Both the position numbers and the translations under genes were made by a program. DNA of 49,294 nt from Acidimicrobiales bacterium (lineage in GTDB: Bacteria > Actinomycetota > Acidimicrobiia > Acidimicrobiales > VFJN01), in the NCBI GenBank assembly GCA_030681555.1, contig JAUXRW010000139.1, forward strand, positions 1-49,294. The letters run 5' to 3'. Under the pieces are notes generated by a model that was not told the origin of the DNA, made no database searches, and saw nothing but the letters and a program-made list of their open reading frames with translations. Shown here one piece after another: positions 1 through 6,655 of this stretch (its first letter is position 1; every line of letters begins with the position of its first letter).

Positions 1-387
1 CGGCGCGTCGAGGTGGAACCGCTCGCGCATCCGGACGGCCCGGATGCGCAGCTCCGGCGGCAGCGCCGCATCGACCTTCAGCTGAGCGGCCGCCAGCACC
101 GTGCCGAGGCCGAGCTCGGACGCCGCGCCCGGCAGCCCCGACAGGGCGAGTGCCTCCGCTTCGGCGGCCGTCAGCCCCGTGAGGCGCGTGCGGTAGCCGT
201 CGACCAGCCGGACCCCGCCGCCGGGGCCGGGCTCCGCATAGATCGGCACGCCGGCGCCGCTCAAGGCCTCGATGTCGCGGTAGATCGTGCGCACCGACAC
301 CTCGAGCTCGCCGGCCAGCCGGGCCGCCGTCATCTTCCCCGTGGTCTGGAGGAGGAGCAGGAGCTGCACCAGACGACTCGCTCGCAT
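1..387 (-). CDS. WYL/YafY-type HTH transcriptional regulator (partial, left edge)
   Basis: The gene runs off the left edge, so it is missing from the ORF track. The 129 visible codons start at an ATG (complement of 385-387) and encode an N-terminal winged helix-turn-helix at about residues 1-55; [19 protein letters not shown] is the typical HTH_11 recognition region. The linker of YafY/DeoR-like proteins that carry a C-terminal WYL ligand-binding domain follows; the WYL domain itself is outside the window. Family members are usually about 310-330 residues. It is divergent from the PNPOx-fold gene at 450 and shares the palindrome at 410-426, so it probably represses itself and that neighbour. 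TAGCGT ends 6 nt before the start, suggesting a leaderless mRNA. The family call is firm; the ligand is unknown. Confidence 0.85.
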   Translation of the reverse strand, partial: MRASRLVQLLLLLQTTGKMTAARLAGELEVSVRTIYRDIEALSGAGVPIYAEPGPGGGVRLVDGYRTRLTGLTAAEAEALALSGLPGAASELGLGTVLAAAQLKVDAALPPELRIRAVRMRERFHLDAP

Positions 388-393
388 GACCTC

Positions 394-399
394 ACGCTA
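394..399 (-). promoter_or_regulatory. -10 hexamer for the WYL regulator (leaderless)
   Basis: TAGCGT on the minus strand ends 6 nt before the ATG at 387. That spacing puts the transcription start at or next to the start codon. The matching -35 region falls inside the palindrome at 410-426. Prediction only. Confidence 0.45.
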
Positions 400-409
400 C
401 GCCGTGACA

Positions 410-426
410 CTGACATAGACTGTCAG
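410..426. promoter_or_regulatory. Palindromic operator between the WYL regulator and PNPOx-fold gene
   Basis: CTGACA-TAGAC-TGTCAG is a perfect 6-bp inverted repeat with a 5-bp spacer. Its centre (418) lies 31 bp from the regulator start codon (387) and 32 bp from the neighbour's start codon (450). It overlaps the predicted -35 regions of both divergent promoters, the classic position for a repressor that controls itself and its neighbour. The assignment to the WYL regulator is inferred from position. Confidence 0.6.
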
Positions 427-437
427 GGAAGGGTCCG

Positions 438-443
438 TACGGT
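438..443 (+). promoter_or_regulatory. -10 hexamer for the PNPOx-fold gene (leaderless)
   Basis: TACGGT ends 6 nt before the ATG at 450, and no Shine-Dalgarno sequence is visible before that ATG. This mirrors the arrangement on the other side of the operator. Confidence 0.45.
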
Positions 444-449
444 CGACGC

Positions 450-968
450 ATGCCGACCTTCTCCGACCTCGCCTCCGCTGCTCCCAAGATCGCCGAGCGC
501 ATCCAGGCCCGCATCGACGCCACAGGGCTCTGCTTCCTCGGCACCACACGGTCCGACGGCTGGCCCCGGGTCAGCGGTCTCGAGCTGTTCGTCCACGACG
601 GGCGCGTCTACGCCGGGAGCATGCCGAACGCCGTGAAGATGCAGGACCTGCGCCGCGACCCGCGCTGCTGCATCATCACGCCCCTCGCCGACAAGGACGA
701 CATGCGCGGCGAAGGGAAGCTCTTCTGCCGGGCGCGCGAGGTCACGGAGGAGGCGGAGTGGGAGCTCATCCGGGCGTCCTTCCTGGCGCTCCGCGGGTTC
801 GACATGGGCGAGATCGGGGGCAGCCACCTCTTCGAGCTGGAGGTGGACGGGGCCGCCTGGCAGCGGGTGGAGAACGGCGACCAGTTCCGCACGAGCTCCT
901 GGTCGGCTGCTGGCGGGGTTCGGGAACGGGCGCGCGTCGGTGCGCTGGGGGAGTCGGTCGACGTGTAG
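450..968 (+). CDS. Pyridoxamine 5'-phosphate oxidase-fold (FMN-binding split-barrel) protein
   Basis: The 172-residue protein has the short PNPOx-like split-barrel pattern. It begins with a helix, followed by a first strand in which a small protein tests or binds FMN or a related cofactor (LCFLGTTRSDGWPRVSGLEL, about residues 27-46). Then come the YAGSMPNAVKMQDLRRDPR segment (about 54-72), typical of flavin/deazaflavin-binding members, and a RAREVTEE strand. Such proteins use FMN, F420 or heme, and the sequence alone does not decide which. The last 20 or so residues are rich in charged residues and not obviously conserved. Expression is probably controlled by the divergent WYL regulator through the 410-426 palindrome. 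rsmD starts 15 bp downstream with its own predicted promoter. The fold is likely; the substrate is unknown. Confidence 0.8.
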   Translation: MPTFSDLASAAPKIAERIQARIDATGLCFLGTTRSDGWPRVSGLELFVHDGRVYAGSMPNAVKMQDLRRDPRCCIITPLADKDDMRGEGKLFCRAREVTEEAEWELIRASFLALRGFDMGEIGGSHLFELEVDGAAWQRVENGDQFRTSSWSAAGGVRERARVGALGESVDV

Positions 969-971
969 CGG

Positions 972-977
972 TACGGT
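972..977 (+). promoter_or_regulatory. -10 hexamer for rsmD (leaderless)
   Basis: TACGGT ends 6 nt before the rsmD ATG at 984. There is no room for a leader with a Shine-Dalgarno sequence. Confidence 0.4.
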
Positions 978-983
978 CCCGGG

Positions 984-1523
984 ATGCGGGTCATCGCCGG
1001 GACCGCTCGCGGCCGTCGGCTCGTGGCCCCGCCCGGGCCCACCACCCGGCCGACCACCGACCGGGTTCGGGAGGCCACGTTCAACGCGCTGGGCAGCCTG
1101 GGAGCGGTGACCGACGGAACCGTCCTCGACCTGTTCGCGGGGAGCGGTGCGATGGGGATCGAGGCGCTGTCGCGGGGCGCCGCCCACGCGACCTTCGTGG
1201 ACCCCGACCGGGCCGCTCGCGCCGCGGTCGAGGCCAACCTGGCGGCATGCGGGATGGCCGGGTCGGCCACGGTCGTCGGCGACACCGCCGACCGCTTCCT
1301 CGTCGAGGCCCACCGGCAGGAGCTCGTCTTCGACCTTGCGTTTCTCGACCCGCCCTACGGCTTCGACGGCTGGTCGGGCCTCCTGCCCGCCCTCCCCGCC
1401 GCCATCGTCGTGGTCGAATCGGGACGGCCCCTCGACGTCCCCGAGGGCTGGGAGGAGCGCCGCGCCAAGCGCTACGGCCGCACGCACGTCGCGATCCTCG
1501 AGCGTTCCGACGCGATCGGCTGA
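984..1523 (+). CDS. rsmD: 16S rRNA (guanine(966)-N(2))-methyltransferase RsmD
   Basis: RsmD methylates N2 of G966 in 16S rRNA during 30S assembly, using S-adenosylmethionine. At 179 residues it has the usual family length. The N-terminus MRVIAGTARGRRL is characteristic, motif I is LDLFAGSGAMGIEALSRGA (about residues 48-66), and the catalytic FLDPPY motif lies at about residues 119-124. RsmD next to coaD is a widely conserved pair and supports the assignment. The ATG at 984 is favoured by the start of the conserved motif and by the TACGGT hexamer 6 nt upstream. coaD follows after 46 bp and carries its own candidate promoter. Confidence 0.93.
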   Translation: MRVIAGTARGRRLVAPPGPTTRPTTDRVREATFNALGSLGAVTDGTVLDLFAGSGAMGIEALSRGAAHATFVDPDRAARAAVEANLAACGMAGSATVVGDTADRFLVEAHRQELVFDLAFLDPPYGFDGWSGLLPALPAAIVVVESGRPLDVPEGWEERRAKRYGRTHVAILERSDAIG

Positions 1524-1557
1524 CCGGGGCGAATGTGAGGCCTCGCGTGGCCAGCGG

Positions 1558-1563
1558 TAGCGT
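1558..1563 (+). promoter_or_regulatory. -10 hexamer for coaD (leaderless)
   Basis: TAGCGT ends 6 nt before the GTG start of coaD at 1570, with no Shine-Dalgarno sequence visible. Confidence 0.4.
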
Positions 1564-1569
1564 GACGCC

Positions 1570-2049
1570 GTGACCAGGGTCCTCTACCCGGGGTCGTTCG
1601 ATCCCCTGCACAAGGGCCACCTCGAGATCATCGAGGTGGCGGCGCGCCTCTTCGACGACGTCGTCGTGGCGGCCGTCCGCAACCCCCAGAAGGGGCAGGC
1701 CCTGTTCGATCTGGACGAGCGACAGGACACCATCCGCGAGTCGGTGGCCCACCTGGCCAACGTGTCGGTCACGCAGTTCTCCAGCCTCGTCGTCGACCTG
1801 GCCAAGGAGCTCGACGCCAACTTCATCGTGAAGGGGCTCCGCGTCGTGTCCGACTTCGAGTCCGAGCTGATGATGGCGCAGATGAACCATGCTGTGTCCG
1901 GCGTCGACACGCTGTTCATCCCCTGCGGGTCCTCGCACGCGTTCCTGGCGTCCAAGCTGATCCGTGAGATAGCCCGGTTCGGTGGGGACGTGTCCTCCAT
2001 GGTCCCGGAGCCGGTGTCGCGCCGTCTGATCGAGAGGTATGGGAGCTGA
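1570..2049 (+). CDS. coaD: Phosphopantetheine adenylyltransferase
   Basis: CoaD transfers AMP from ATP to 4'-phosphopantetheine, giving dephospho-CoA in the penultimate step of CoA synthesis. The 159-residue length is standard. The nucleotidyltransferase motif YPGSFDPLHKGHLEI (residues 6-20) carries the catalytic histidine, though the usual T/N-x-GH is K-GH here. The KGLRVVSDFESELMMAQMN segment (about residues 87-105) and the ASKLIREIA stretch (about 128-136) match the phosphopantetheine- and ATP-binding parts. The product feeds the carrier needed by acpP downstream. The GTG at 1570 is at the expected position, just before the first beta strand. Confidence 0.95.
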   Translation: MTRVLYPGSFDPLHKGHLEIIEVAARLFDDVVVAAVRNPQKGQALFDLDERQDTIRESVAHLANVSVTQFSSLVVDLAKELDANFIVKGLRVVSDFESELMMAQMNHAVSGVDTLFIPCGSSHAFLASKLIREIARFGGDVSSMVPEPVSRRLIERYGS

Positions 2050-2050
2050 C

Positions 2051-2671
2051 ATGGTCGACCACGACGATCGCCAGTACGACGAGTACCCCGGGCACGAGGA
2101 GCCGCCGGCCACCCTCGACCGCCCCCGGATGCCGGGGTCCGACGTCGAGCACATGCTCCGCCGCCTGCACGACCTCGTGTCGTCGGCCCGGCCCATGCCG
2201 CTGTCCACCTCGGTGATGATCAACCGCGACGAGGTGCTCGACCTCCTCGACGAAGCGGTCGACCGCCTCCCCGAGGAGCTCCGGGCCGCCCGCTGGCTGC
2301 TCAAGGAGCGCGACGAGTACCTCGCCAAGGTGCGGCGCGAGGGCGACGAGATCCTCGACCAGGCCCGCGCGCGGGCCGAGCGCATGGTCCAGCGCACCGA
2401 GGTCGTGAAGGCCAGCGAGGCGCGCGCCCGCAAGATCGTCGACCTCGCCGACACCGAAGCCCGCCGCCTGAAGAACGAGTGCGAGGACTTCTGCGACCAG
2501 CGCCTCGCCAGCTTCGAGATCGTCCTCGAGCGCACGCTCAAGATGGTCGGCGCCGGCCGGGCCAAGCTGCAGGGAGCGCTCGGCACGGGCGAGGTGCCCG
2601 TGATCGGCGGCGACGCGCCCGCCGAGCACGACCCCGATTCCCCGGCGGTGTACGACCAGGACCTCGGGTAG
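2051..2671 (+). CDS. DivIVA/AtpF-like coiled-coil cytoplasmic protein
   Basis: The 206-residue protein has a disordered, acidic N-terminus (about residues 1-45) and a long charged coiled coil (about 60-175) rich in Glu, Arg and Ala. It resembles the DivIVA or ATP synthase b-like proteins found between coaD and the DUF177 gene in many actinobacteria. It has no membrane segment. By family it could be a cell-pole or division scaffold, but the function here is unproven. The ORF track starts at 2039; ATG 2051 is preferred because GGGAG at 2041-2045 sits 5 nt before it, whereas a start at 2039 would overlap coaD by 11 nt with poorly spaced signals. Likely co-transcribed with the next gene. Confidence 0.75.
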   Translation: MVDHDDRQYDEYPGHEEPPATLDRPRMPGSDVEHMLRRLHDLVSSARPMPLSTSVMINRDEVLDLLDEAVDRLPEELRAARWLLKERDEYLAKVRREGDEILDQARARAERMVQRTEVVKASEARARKIVDLADTEARRLKNECEDFCDQRLASFEIVLERTLKMVGAGRAKLQGALGTGEVPVIGGDAPAEHDPDSPAVYDQDLG

Positions 2672-2678
2672 CCCGGCC

Positions 2679-3212
2679 GTGCCTCGCTCACCCCTCCTCA
2701 TCGGGGTGACCGAGCTGCGGCGCCGACCCGGCACCCAGCGCGAGGTCACCATCGATGCCGAGGTGCCCGGCCTCTCCATCACCACGGCACGGGTGCCCGC
2801 CGGCGAGCCCGTGCAGCTCGACCTCGTCCTCGAGGCCATCGACGGCGCCATCACCGCCACCGGGCGCGTCACCGCACCCTGGTCGGCCGAGTGCCGGCGG
2901 TGCCTCGACGACGTGCGCGGCGTCGCCTCCGTCGACATCCGCGAGGTGTTCGAGACCCACCCCGTCGCCGGCGAGACGTACCCCATCGACGGCGACGACA
3001 TCGACCTCGAACCTGTCGTCCGCGACACCGTCCTCCTCCACCTCCCCCTCGCCCCGCTCTGCCGCCCCGACTGCCTGGGCCCCGCCCCCGACGAGTTCCC
3101 GGCTGTCGTCGAAGGTGCCGCCACGGACCCCGACGAGCCGCCGGACGCCGACGGCCCACCCCGCGACCCCCGCTGGGCCGCCCTCGACGAGCTGCGCCTC
3201 GACCCCGACTGA
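2679..3212 (+). CDS. DUF177 (YceD) family protein
   Basis: This 177-residue protein belongs to the DUF177/YceD family, which is almost always encoded just before rpmF and has been linked to rRNA or 50S metabolism, although its biochemical role is unclear. The family signature is visible: ECRRCLDDV at about residues 70-78, and LPLAPLCRPDCLG at about 123-135, whose cysteines are probably a metal site. The C-terminal 35 or so residues are acidic and proline-rich. It begins at a GTG 7 bp after the coiled-coil gene, so the two are probably one operon. rpmF follows 106 bp downstream and has its own candidate promoter. Confidence 0.87.
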   Translation: MPRSPLLIGVTELRRRPGTQREVTIDAEVPGLSITTARVPAGEPVQLDLVLEAIDGAITATGRVTAPWSAECRRCLDDVRGVASVDIREVFETHPVAGETYPIDGDDIDLEPVVRDTVLLHLPLAPLCRPDCLGPAPDEFPAVVEGAATDPDEPPDADGPPRDPRWAALDELRLDPD

Positions 3213-3249
3213 CAGCCGCCGTGGTTCGACGGCGTCGCGGAGCTCCCGC

Positions 3250-3255
3250 TACCAT
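3250..3255 (+). promoter_or_regulatory. Candidate rpmF promoter (-10)
   Basis: TACCAT lies 63 bp before the rpmF ATG, with TTCGAC about 19 bp further upstream as a possible -35. This would give rpmF a leader of roughly 57 nt, unlike the leaderless genes nearby. Weak prediction. Confidence 0.3.
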
Positions 3256-3318
3256 CTCCCGGCTGCGCCGACGTCCGTCCGGCGCACTCCGCACGCCCTC
3301 CCGAGGACCACATCCGCC

Positions 3319-3498
3319 ATGGCCGTCCCGAAGAAGAAGACCTCCAAGGCCAAGAGCCGCAGTCGCCGGGCCAGCGCCTGGACGCTGGAGCGGCCCTCGC
3401 GGAGCCTCTGCTCCCGCTGCGGTGCCACCAAGGTGCCCCACGTGGTCTGCGGCAACTGCGGCTGGTACGCCGGCCGCCAGGCCATCGACGTCGACTGA
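3319..3498 (+). CDS. rpmF: 50S ribosomal protein L32
   Basis: The ORF track shows this only as the tail of a longer out-of-family ORF (2755-3498). The real gene starts at ATG 3319 and encodes 59 residues beginning MAVPKKKTSKAKSRSRR, the typical L32 N-terminus. The zinc ribbon is complete: CSRC at about residues 31-34 and CGNC at about 44-47. L32 is a small zinc-binding protein of the large ribosomal subunit. Its place after DUF177 and before plsX is the conserved order. The stop codon is the first three bases of the repeat copy at 3496-3534. Confidence 0.95.
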   Translation: MAVPKKKTSKAKSRSRRASAWTLERPSRSLCSRCGATKVPHVVCGNCGWYAGRQAIDVD

Positions 3499-3534
3499 GC
3501 TGCTTGCTCGCTCCGGGCGTCGCTGCGCTCCTGC
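3496..3534. repeat. Interspersed intergenic repeat, copy 1
   Basis: A 39-bp segment beginning TGAGCTGCTTGCTCGCTCCG that recurs exactly at 3586-3624, 90 bp downstream. A shorter part (3510-3540) recurs exactly at 6656-6686. The first three bases are the rpmF stop codon. The reverse complement reads ERSDAR in one frame, which is why spurious minus-strand ORFs here share that string. No protein-coding role is visible. Confidence 0.85.
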
Positions 3535-3585
3535 CTCCGCTCGTGCCGGCTGCCGGGCGGCGGAGCCACCCGGCCCGGCCTCGGT

Positions 3586-3624
3586 TGAGCTGCTTGCTCG
3601 CTCCGGGCGTCGCTGCGCTCCTGC
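3586..3624. repeat. Interspersed intergenic repeat, copy 2
   Basis: Exact 39-bp direct copy of 3496-3534. The 51 bp between the copies include a short inverted pair (CTCCGC near 3535 and GCGGAG near 3560) and an AGCCACCC at 3564-3571 that is also found in the dispersed copy after the fpg gene. The plsX start lies 44 bp downstream. Confidence 0.85.
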
Positions 3625-3667
3625 TGGACGCCGAGACAACCGAGCGTCCCCTGGCTAGGGGCGTTTG

Positions 3668-4666
3668 ATGGGCATGTTGCCGGTGGCGGTGGATGGGATG
3701 GGCGGGGACAGGGCGCCCTCGGAGATCGTCGATGGCGCGCGGCGGGCCGTCGCCGAGCTCGGGGTCCCCGTGGTGCTCGTGGGACAGCCGGAGGTGCTCG
3801 AGCCGCTGGCCGGCGACCTCCCGATCATCCCGGCGTCCGAGGTCATCGCCATGGACGCCGACCCCGGGTCGAGCGTCCGCCGCATGAAGGACTCCTCCCT
3901 TGTGCGCGCCGCCGAGGCGGTCCGCGACGGCAAGGCCTCGGCCATGATCTCGGCCGGCAACACCGGCGCCACCATGGCGTCGGCCCTGCTCCGCATGGGC
4001 CGGATCAAGGGCGTCTCCCGACCGGCCATCGCCACGCCGATCCCCGTCCCGGGCCACCGGCCCACCGTCCTCCTCGACGCCGGCGCCAACGCCGAGTGCA
4101 GCGCCGAGCTGCTCGTCCAGTTCGCCCAGATGGGCACCGTCTTCGCTCGCGAGCGTTACGGCGTCGCCGAGCCCCGGGTCGGCCTCCTGTCGATCGGGGA
4201 GGAGCCCACCAAGGGCACGTCGCTCGTCAAGGAGACGCACCAGCTGCTCTCGGCGTCGAGCACCCTCGTGGCTGCCGGCGGACGGTTCGTCGGGAACGTC
4301 GAAGGCCGCGACGTCATGACGCCCGACGTCGACGTCGTCGTCACCGACGGGTTCACCGGCAACATCGTGCTCAAGACGCTCGAAGGCGGCATGCGGGCCC
4401 TGGTCGGCGCCATCCTCGAGGCCTTCGCCGCCAGCGCCGAGGCGAAGGCGGCCAGCGACGTGCTCCTCCCGGGCCTGCTGCCGCTCTACGCCACCCTCGA
4501 CCCCGACAACACCGGCGGGGCGATGCTCCTCGGCGTCGACGGGCTGTGCCTCATCTCCCACGGCTCCTCGTCCGCCACGGCCGTCGTCAACGCCGTGCGG
4601 GTGGCCCGGGAGCTGCACGACTCAGGCATCGTCGAGCACCTCCGCCTGGCCGTCGCCCCTACCTGA
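3668..4666 (+). CDS. plsX: Phosphate acyltransferase PlsX
   Basis: PlsX converts acyl-ACP and phosphate to acyl-phosphate, the first step toward phosphatidic acid in the PlsX/PlsY pathway. The 332-residue protein starts LPVAVDGMGGDRAP, the family hallmark. It continues with ISAGNTGATMASALLRMGRI (about residues 96-115), LLDAGANAEC (about 137-146) and VVTDGFTGNIVLKTLEG (about 224-240), ending at the usual length. The track start is TTG 3665; ATG 3668 is preferred because AGGGG (3657-3661) is 6 nt upstream, and ATG 3674 is also possible. Adjacent acpP supplies the carrier of its substrate. A hairpin follows the stop. Confidence 0.95.
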   Translation: MGMLPVAVDGMGGDRAPSEIVDGARRAVAELGVPVVLVGQPEVLEPLAGDLPIIPASEVIAMDADPGSSVRRMKDSSLVRAAEAVRDGKASAMISAGNTGATMASALLRMGRIKGVSRPAIATPIPVPGHRPTVLLDAGANAECSAELLVQFAQMGTVFARERYGVAEPRVGLLSIGEEPTKGTSLVKETHQLLSASSTLVAAGGRFVGNVEGRDVMTPDVDVVVTDGFTGNIVLKTLEGGMRALVGAILEAFAASAEAKAASDVLLPGLLPLYATLDPDNTGGAMLLGVDGLCLISHGSSSATAVVNAVRVARELHDSGIVEHLRLAVAPT

Positions 4667-4696
4667 GGCCGCGCCAGCCCCGGGAACCCGGGCCTC
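4665..4696 (+). terminator. Possible hairpin after plsX
   Basis: GAGGCC at 4665-4670 can pair with GGCCTC at 4691-4696, and an inner CCCGG-GAAC-CCGGG hairpin is an alternative. There is no T-run, as is common in high-GC genomes. With the candidate promoter at 4740 it may separate the plsX and acpP transcripts. Confidence 0.3.
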
Positions 4697-4739
4697 TGGC
4701 CCGCTCGTCGGGCACAAGCGCACAAAGTCGGCGGACCGA

Positions 4740-4745
4740 TATGCT
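4740..4745 (+). promoter_or_regulatory. Candidate acpP promoter (-10)
   Basis: TATGCT lies 38 bp before the GTG start of acpP in a 117-bp gap. No clear -35 is seen. It would give a leader of about 30 nt that includes the AGGAG ribosome binding site at 4771-4775. Confidence 0.35.
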
Positions 4746-4783
4746 CGGCCCGCCAAACGCCCCCGCGAGCAGGAGCAGCACCC

Positions 4784-5071
4784 GTGCCCGCAGAAACCCA
4801 CGTCGAACGAGGACCCATGGATCGCCAGCAGGTCTTCGAGCTGATCCGCGACCGGCTCGCGGACATCCTCGAGGTCGAACCGTCCACCATCACCGAGGGC
4901 GCCAGCTTCAACGACGACCTCGAGGCCGACTCGCTCGCGCTGATCGAGCTCGTCGAGGCGCTCGAGGAGGAGCTCAGCGAGCGCTCCGTCGGCTTTCGCA
5001 TCGACGACGAGGACCTCGAGGACCTGAAGACGGTGCGGGACGCCGTCGACTACGTCGTCGGCCGGCTGTAA
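4784..5071 (+). CDS. acpP: Acyl carrier protein
   Basis: A 95-residue acidic four-helix acyl carrier protein. The phosphopantetheine attachment site is the serine in LEADSLALIELVEALEEE (about residues 48-65), matching the D-S-L/M consensus. It shuttles acyl chains for fatty acid synthesis and for PlsX. The GTG at 4784 has AGGAG at an ideal 8-nt spacing. ATG 4817 would give a more typical 84-residue ACP beginning MDRQQVFELI, with GAGGA only 3 nt upstream, so the start is uncertain by 11 residues. rnc follows immediately in the same frame, separated only by the TAA stop. Confidence 0.92.
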   Translation: MPAETHVERGPMDRQQVFELIRDRLADILEVEPSTITEGASFNDDLEADSLALIELVEALEEELSERSVGFRIDDEDLEDLKTVRDAVDYVVGRL

Positions 5072-5080
5072 GGCGGCACG

Positions 5081-5809
5081 ATCGCTCTCCCGGTACCCGG
5101 TCTGGCAGACCTGGTCGAGCGCCTCGGCCTCGACCTCGCTCCCGACCTCCTGGCGCCGGCCCTCGTGCACCGCTCCTGGTGCGCGGAGAACCCCGGGCAC
5201 CCCTCGAACGAGCGGCTCGAGTTCCTCGGCGATGCGGTGCTCGGCGCCGTCGTCACCGACCACGTGTACCGGACCCATGCCGACCTCGACGAGGGCGACC
5301 TCACCGAGATCCGCAAGACGGTCGTGAACTCCGTGGCGCTGGCCGGCGTCGCCGTCGAGCTCGATCTCGGCCCGCACCTGCTCCTCGGCAAGGGCGAGCT
5401 CCTCTCGGGCGGACGCGAGAAGCCCTCGATCCTCGCCGACGCGGTGGAGGCCCTCATCGGAACGGTCTACCTGAACGAGGGTCTCGAAGGCGCGCAGGAC
5501 CTCGTGCTGCGCATCCTCGGTCCTCGGCTCGCCACCGCGCAGGCCGACGGTGCCGATCACAAGAGCCGCCTGCAGGAGCTGGCTGCCCGCCGCTTCGGCG
5601 CCCCGCCGCGCTACGCAGTGGAAGCCACCGGACCCGACCACGCGCGCACCTTCTACGTCACCGTCACCATCGCCGAGACGGAGTTCGGCCACGGCGAGGG
5701 CCGATCGAAGAAGCAGGCGGAGCAGGCGGCTGCTCGTGCCGCCGTCGACGCCCTGGCGGGCGGCACCGCGACCCACCCCGGACCACTGAGGGAGAGCAAC
5801 CATGGCTGA
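5081..5809 (+). CDS. rnc: Ribonuclease III
   Basis: RNase III cleaves double-stranded RNA, notably in rRNA precursors and structured mRNAs. The signature NERLEFLGDAVL, catalytic EALIGTVYL and a C-terminal double-stranded RNA-binding domain (DHKSRLQELAARRFG through the KKQAEQAAARAA helix) are all present. The track starts at GTG 5165, which would delete the conserved first helix LADLVERLGLDLAPDLLAPA that is plainly encoded upstream. There is no ATG, GTG or TTG in frame between the acpP stop and 5165. I place the start at ATC 5081, 4 nt after AAGGCGG; CTG 5102 is the alternative. The gene overlaps the next start by 8 nt. Confidence 0.9.
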   Translation: MALPVPGLADLVERLGLDLAPDLLAPALVHRSWCAENPGHPSNERLEFLGDAVLGAVVTDHVYRTHADLDEGDLTEIRKTVVNSVALAGVAVELDLGPHLLLGKGELLSGGREKPSILADAVEALIGTVYLNEGLEGAQDLVLRILGPRLATAQADGADHKSRLQELAARRFGAPPRYAVEATGPDHARTFYVTVTIAETEFGHGEGRSKKQAEQAAARAAVDALAGGTATHPGPLRESNHG

Positions 5810-6638
5810 GCTACCCGAGCTCGAGACCCTCCGGCGCGAGCTGGAGAAGGAGGCCGTGGGCAAGCGCTTCAAGGCGCCGGAGGTCACGGGCACGAAGGTC
5901 GTCCGCCACAACGGCTCCAAGAAGGTGTTCCAGAGCCGCCTCGAGGGCGCCAAGGTGAAGTCGGTCGACCGCAAGGGCCGCCACCTCGTCACCAACCTCG
6001 ACAACGGCGAGCTCCTCGTCATCGAACTCGGCGCGGCCGGCCGCCTCGAGAAGGTGGCGCCGAAGTCGACGCCTCCGAAGGGGACCGCCGTCGTCTTCAG
6101 CTTCACCCAGGGAGGCCAGATCCGACTCGTCGACGCCACCGGCGGCGCCGAGGCCTTCGTCGTGGCCCACGACGCCCTCACCGCCGAGGTCCCGGTCATC
6201 GCCGCCGGAGGGCTCGACCCCGTCGCCGACGCCGTGTCGTGGACCTCCTTCGCCCGGGTGCTGCTGGCCCGGTCGGCCAAGCTCAAGACCGTCCTCATGG
6301 ACCCTGAGGTCGTCGCCGGGATCGGCCCGATCTACAGCGACGAGATCCTCTGGGAGGCGGGTTTGCGCCACGACCGCACCTCGGACTCGCTGTCCTCGCA
6401 GGAGATCCGCCGCCTCTTCCGCGCCCTCGTCGAGACGCTCCACGAGGCCGTGAAGCACCGCGGCACCACGGTCGACGACCACCCGTTCGTCGATCTCTAC
6501 GGCAAGCCCGGCGGCTACCAGGACGAGCTCAAGGTCTACGCCCGCGAGGGCGAACCCTGCCGTCGCTGCCGGGCGCCGATCGTCAAGGTCCGCTTCTCCA
6601 ACAAGCCGCTGTACTTCTGCGAGGCCTGCCAGGTGTGA
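5802..6638 (+). CDS. mutM: Fpg/MutM-family DNA glycosylase-like protein with altered active site
   Basis: The 278-residue protein aligns along its length with Fpg/Nei base-excision glycosylases: N-terminal ELPELETLRRELE, a middle helix-two-turn-helix (VLMDPEVVAGIGPIYSDEIL), and a C-terminal CRRC-x(16)-CEAC zinc finger. Key residues differ, however. The N-terminal catalytic proline is Ala (MAELPE), the beta-hairpin lysine is Arg (KGRHLV), the helix asparagine in GVGNIY is Pro (GIGPIY), and the zinc-finger arginine appears to be Lys. Glu3 is kept. It occupies the usual fpg locus between rnc and smc and overlaps rnc by 8 nt, so it is co-translated. Classical bifunctional activity is doubtful; family membership is firm. 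Confidence 0.85.
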   Translation: MAELPELETLRRELEKEAVGKRFKAPEVTGTKVVRHNGSKKVFQSRLEGAKVKSVDRKGRHLVTNLDNGELLVIELGAAGRLEKVAPKSTPPKGTAVVFSFTQGGQIRLVDATGGAEAFVVAHDALTAEVPVIAAGGLDPVADAVSWTSFARVLLARSAKLKTVLMDPEVVAGIGPIYSDEILWEAGLRHDRTSDSLSSQEIRRLFRALVETLHEAVKHRGTTVDDHPFVDLYGKPGGYQDELKVYAREGEPCRRCRAPIVKVRFSNKPLYFCEACQV

Positions 6639-6655
6639 GCCGTGGCTGTCTGGCT

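Noticed and set aside
13-636. Plus-strand ORF at the left edge
   Set aside because: It is antisense to the WYL regulator and then out of frame with the PNPOx gene.
3496-3624. Possible transposon remnant or att site
   Set aside because: No transposase or integrase fragment and no target-site duplication are seen. A small intergenic repeat fits better.
1916-4618. Large minus-strand ORF of 900 codons opposite coaD to plsX
   Set aside because: It is the antisense shadow of several well-supported plus-strand genes, with no recognisable domain. Long spurious ORFs are expected at this GC content.
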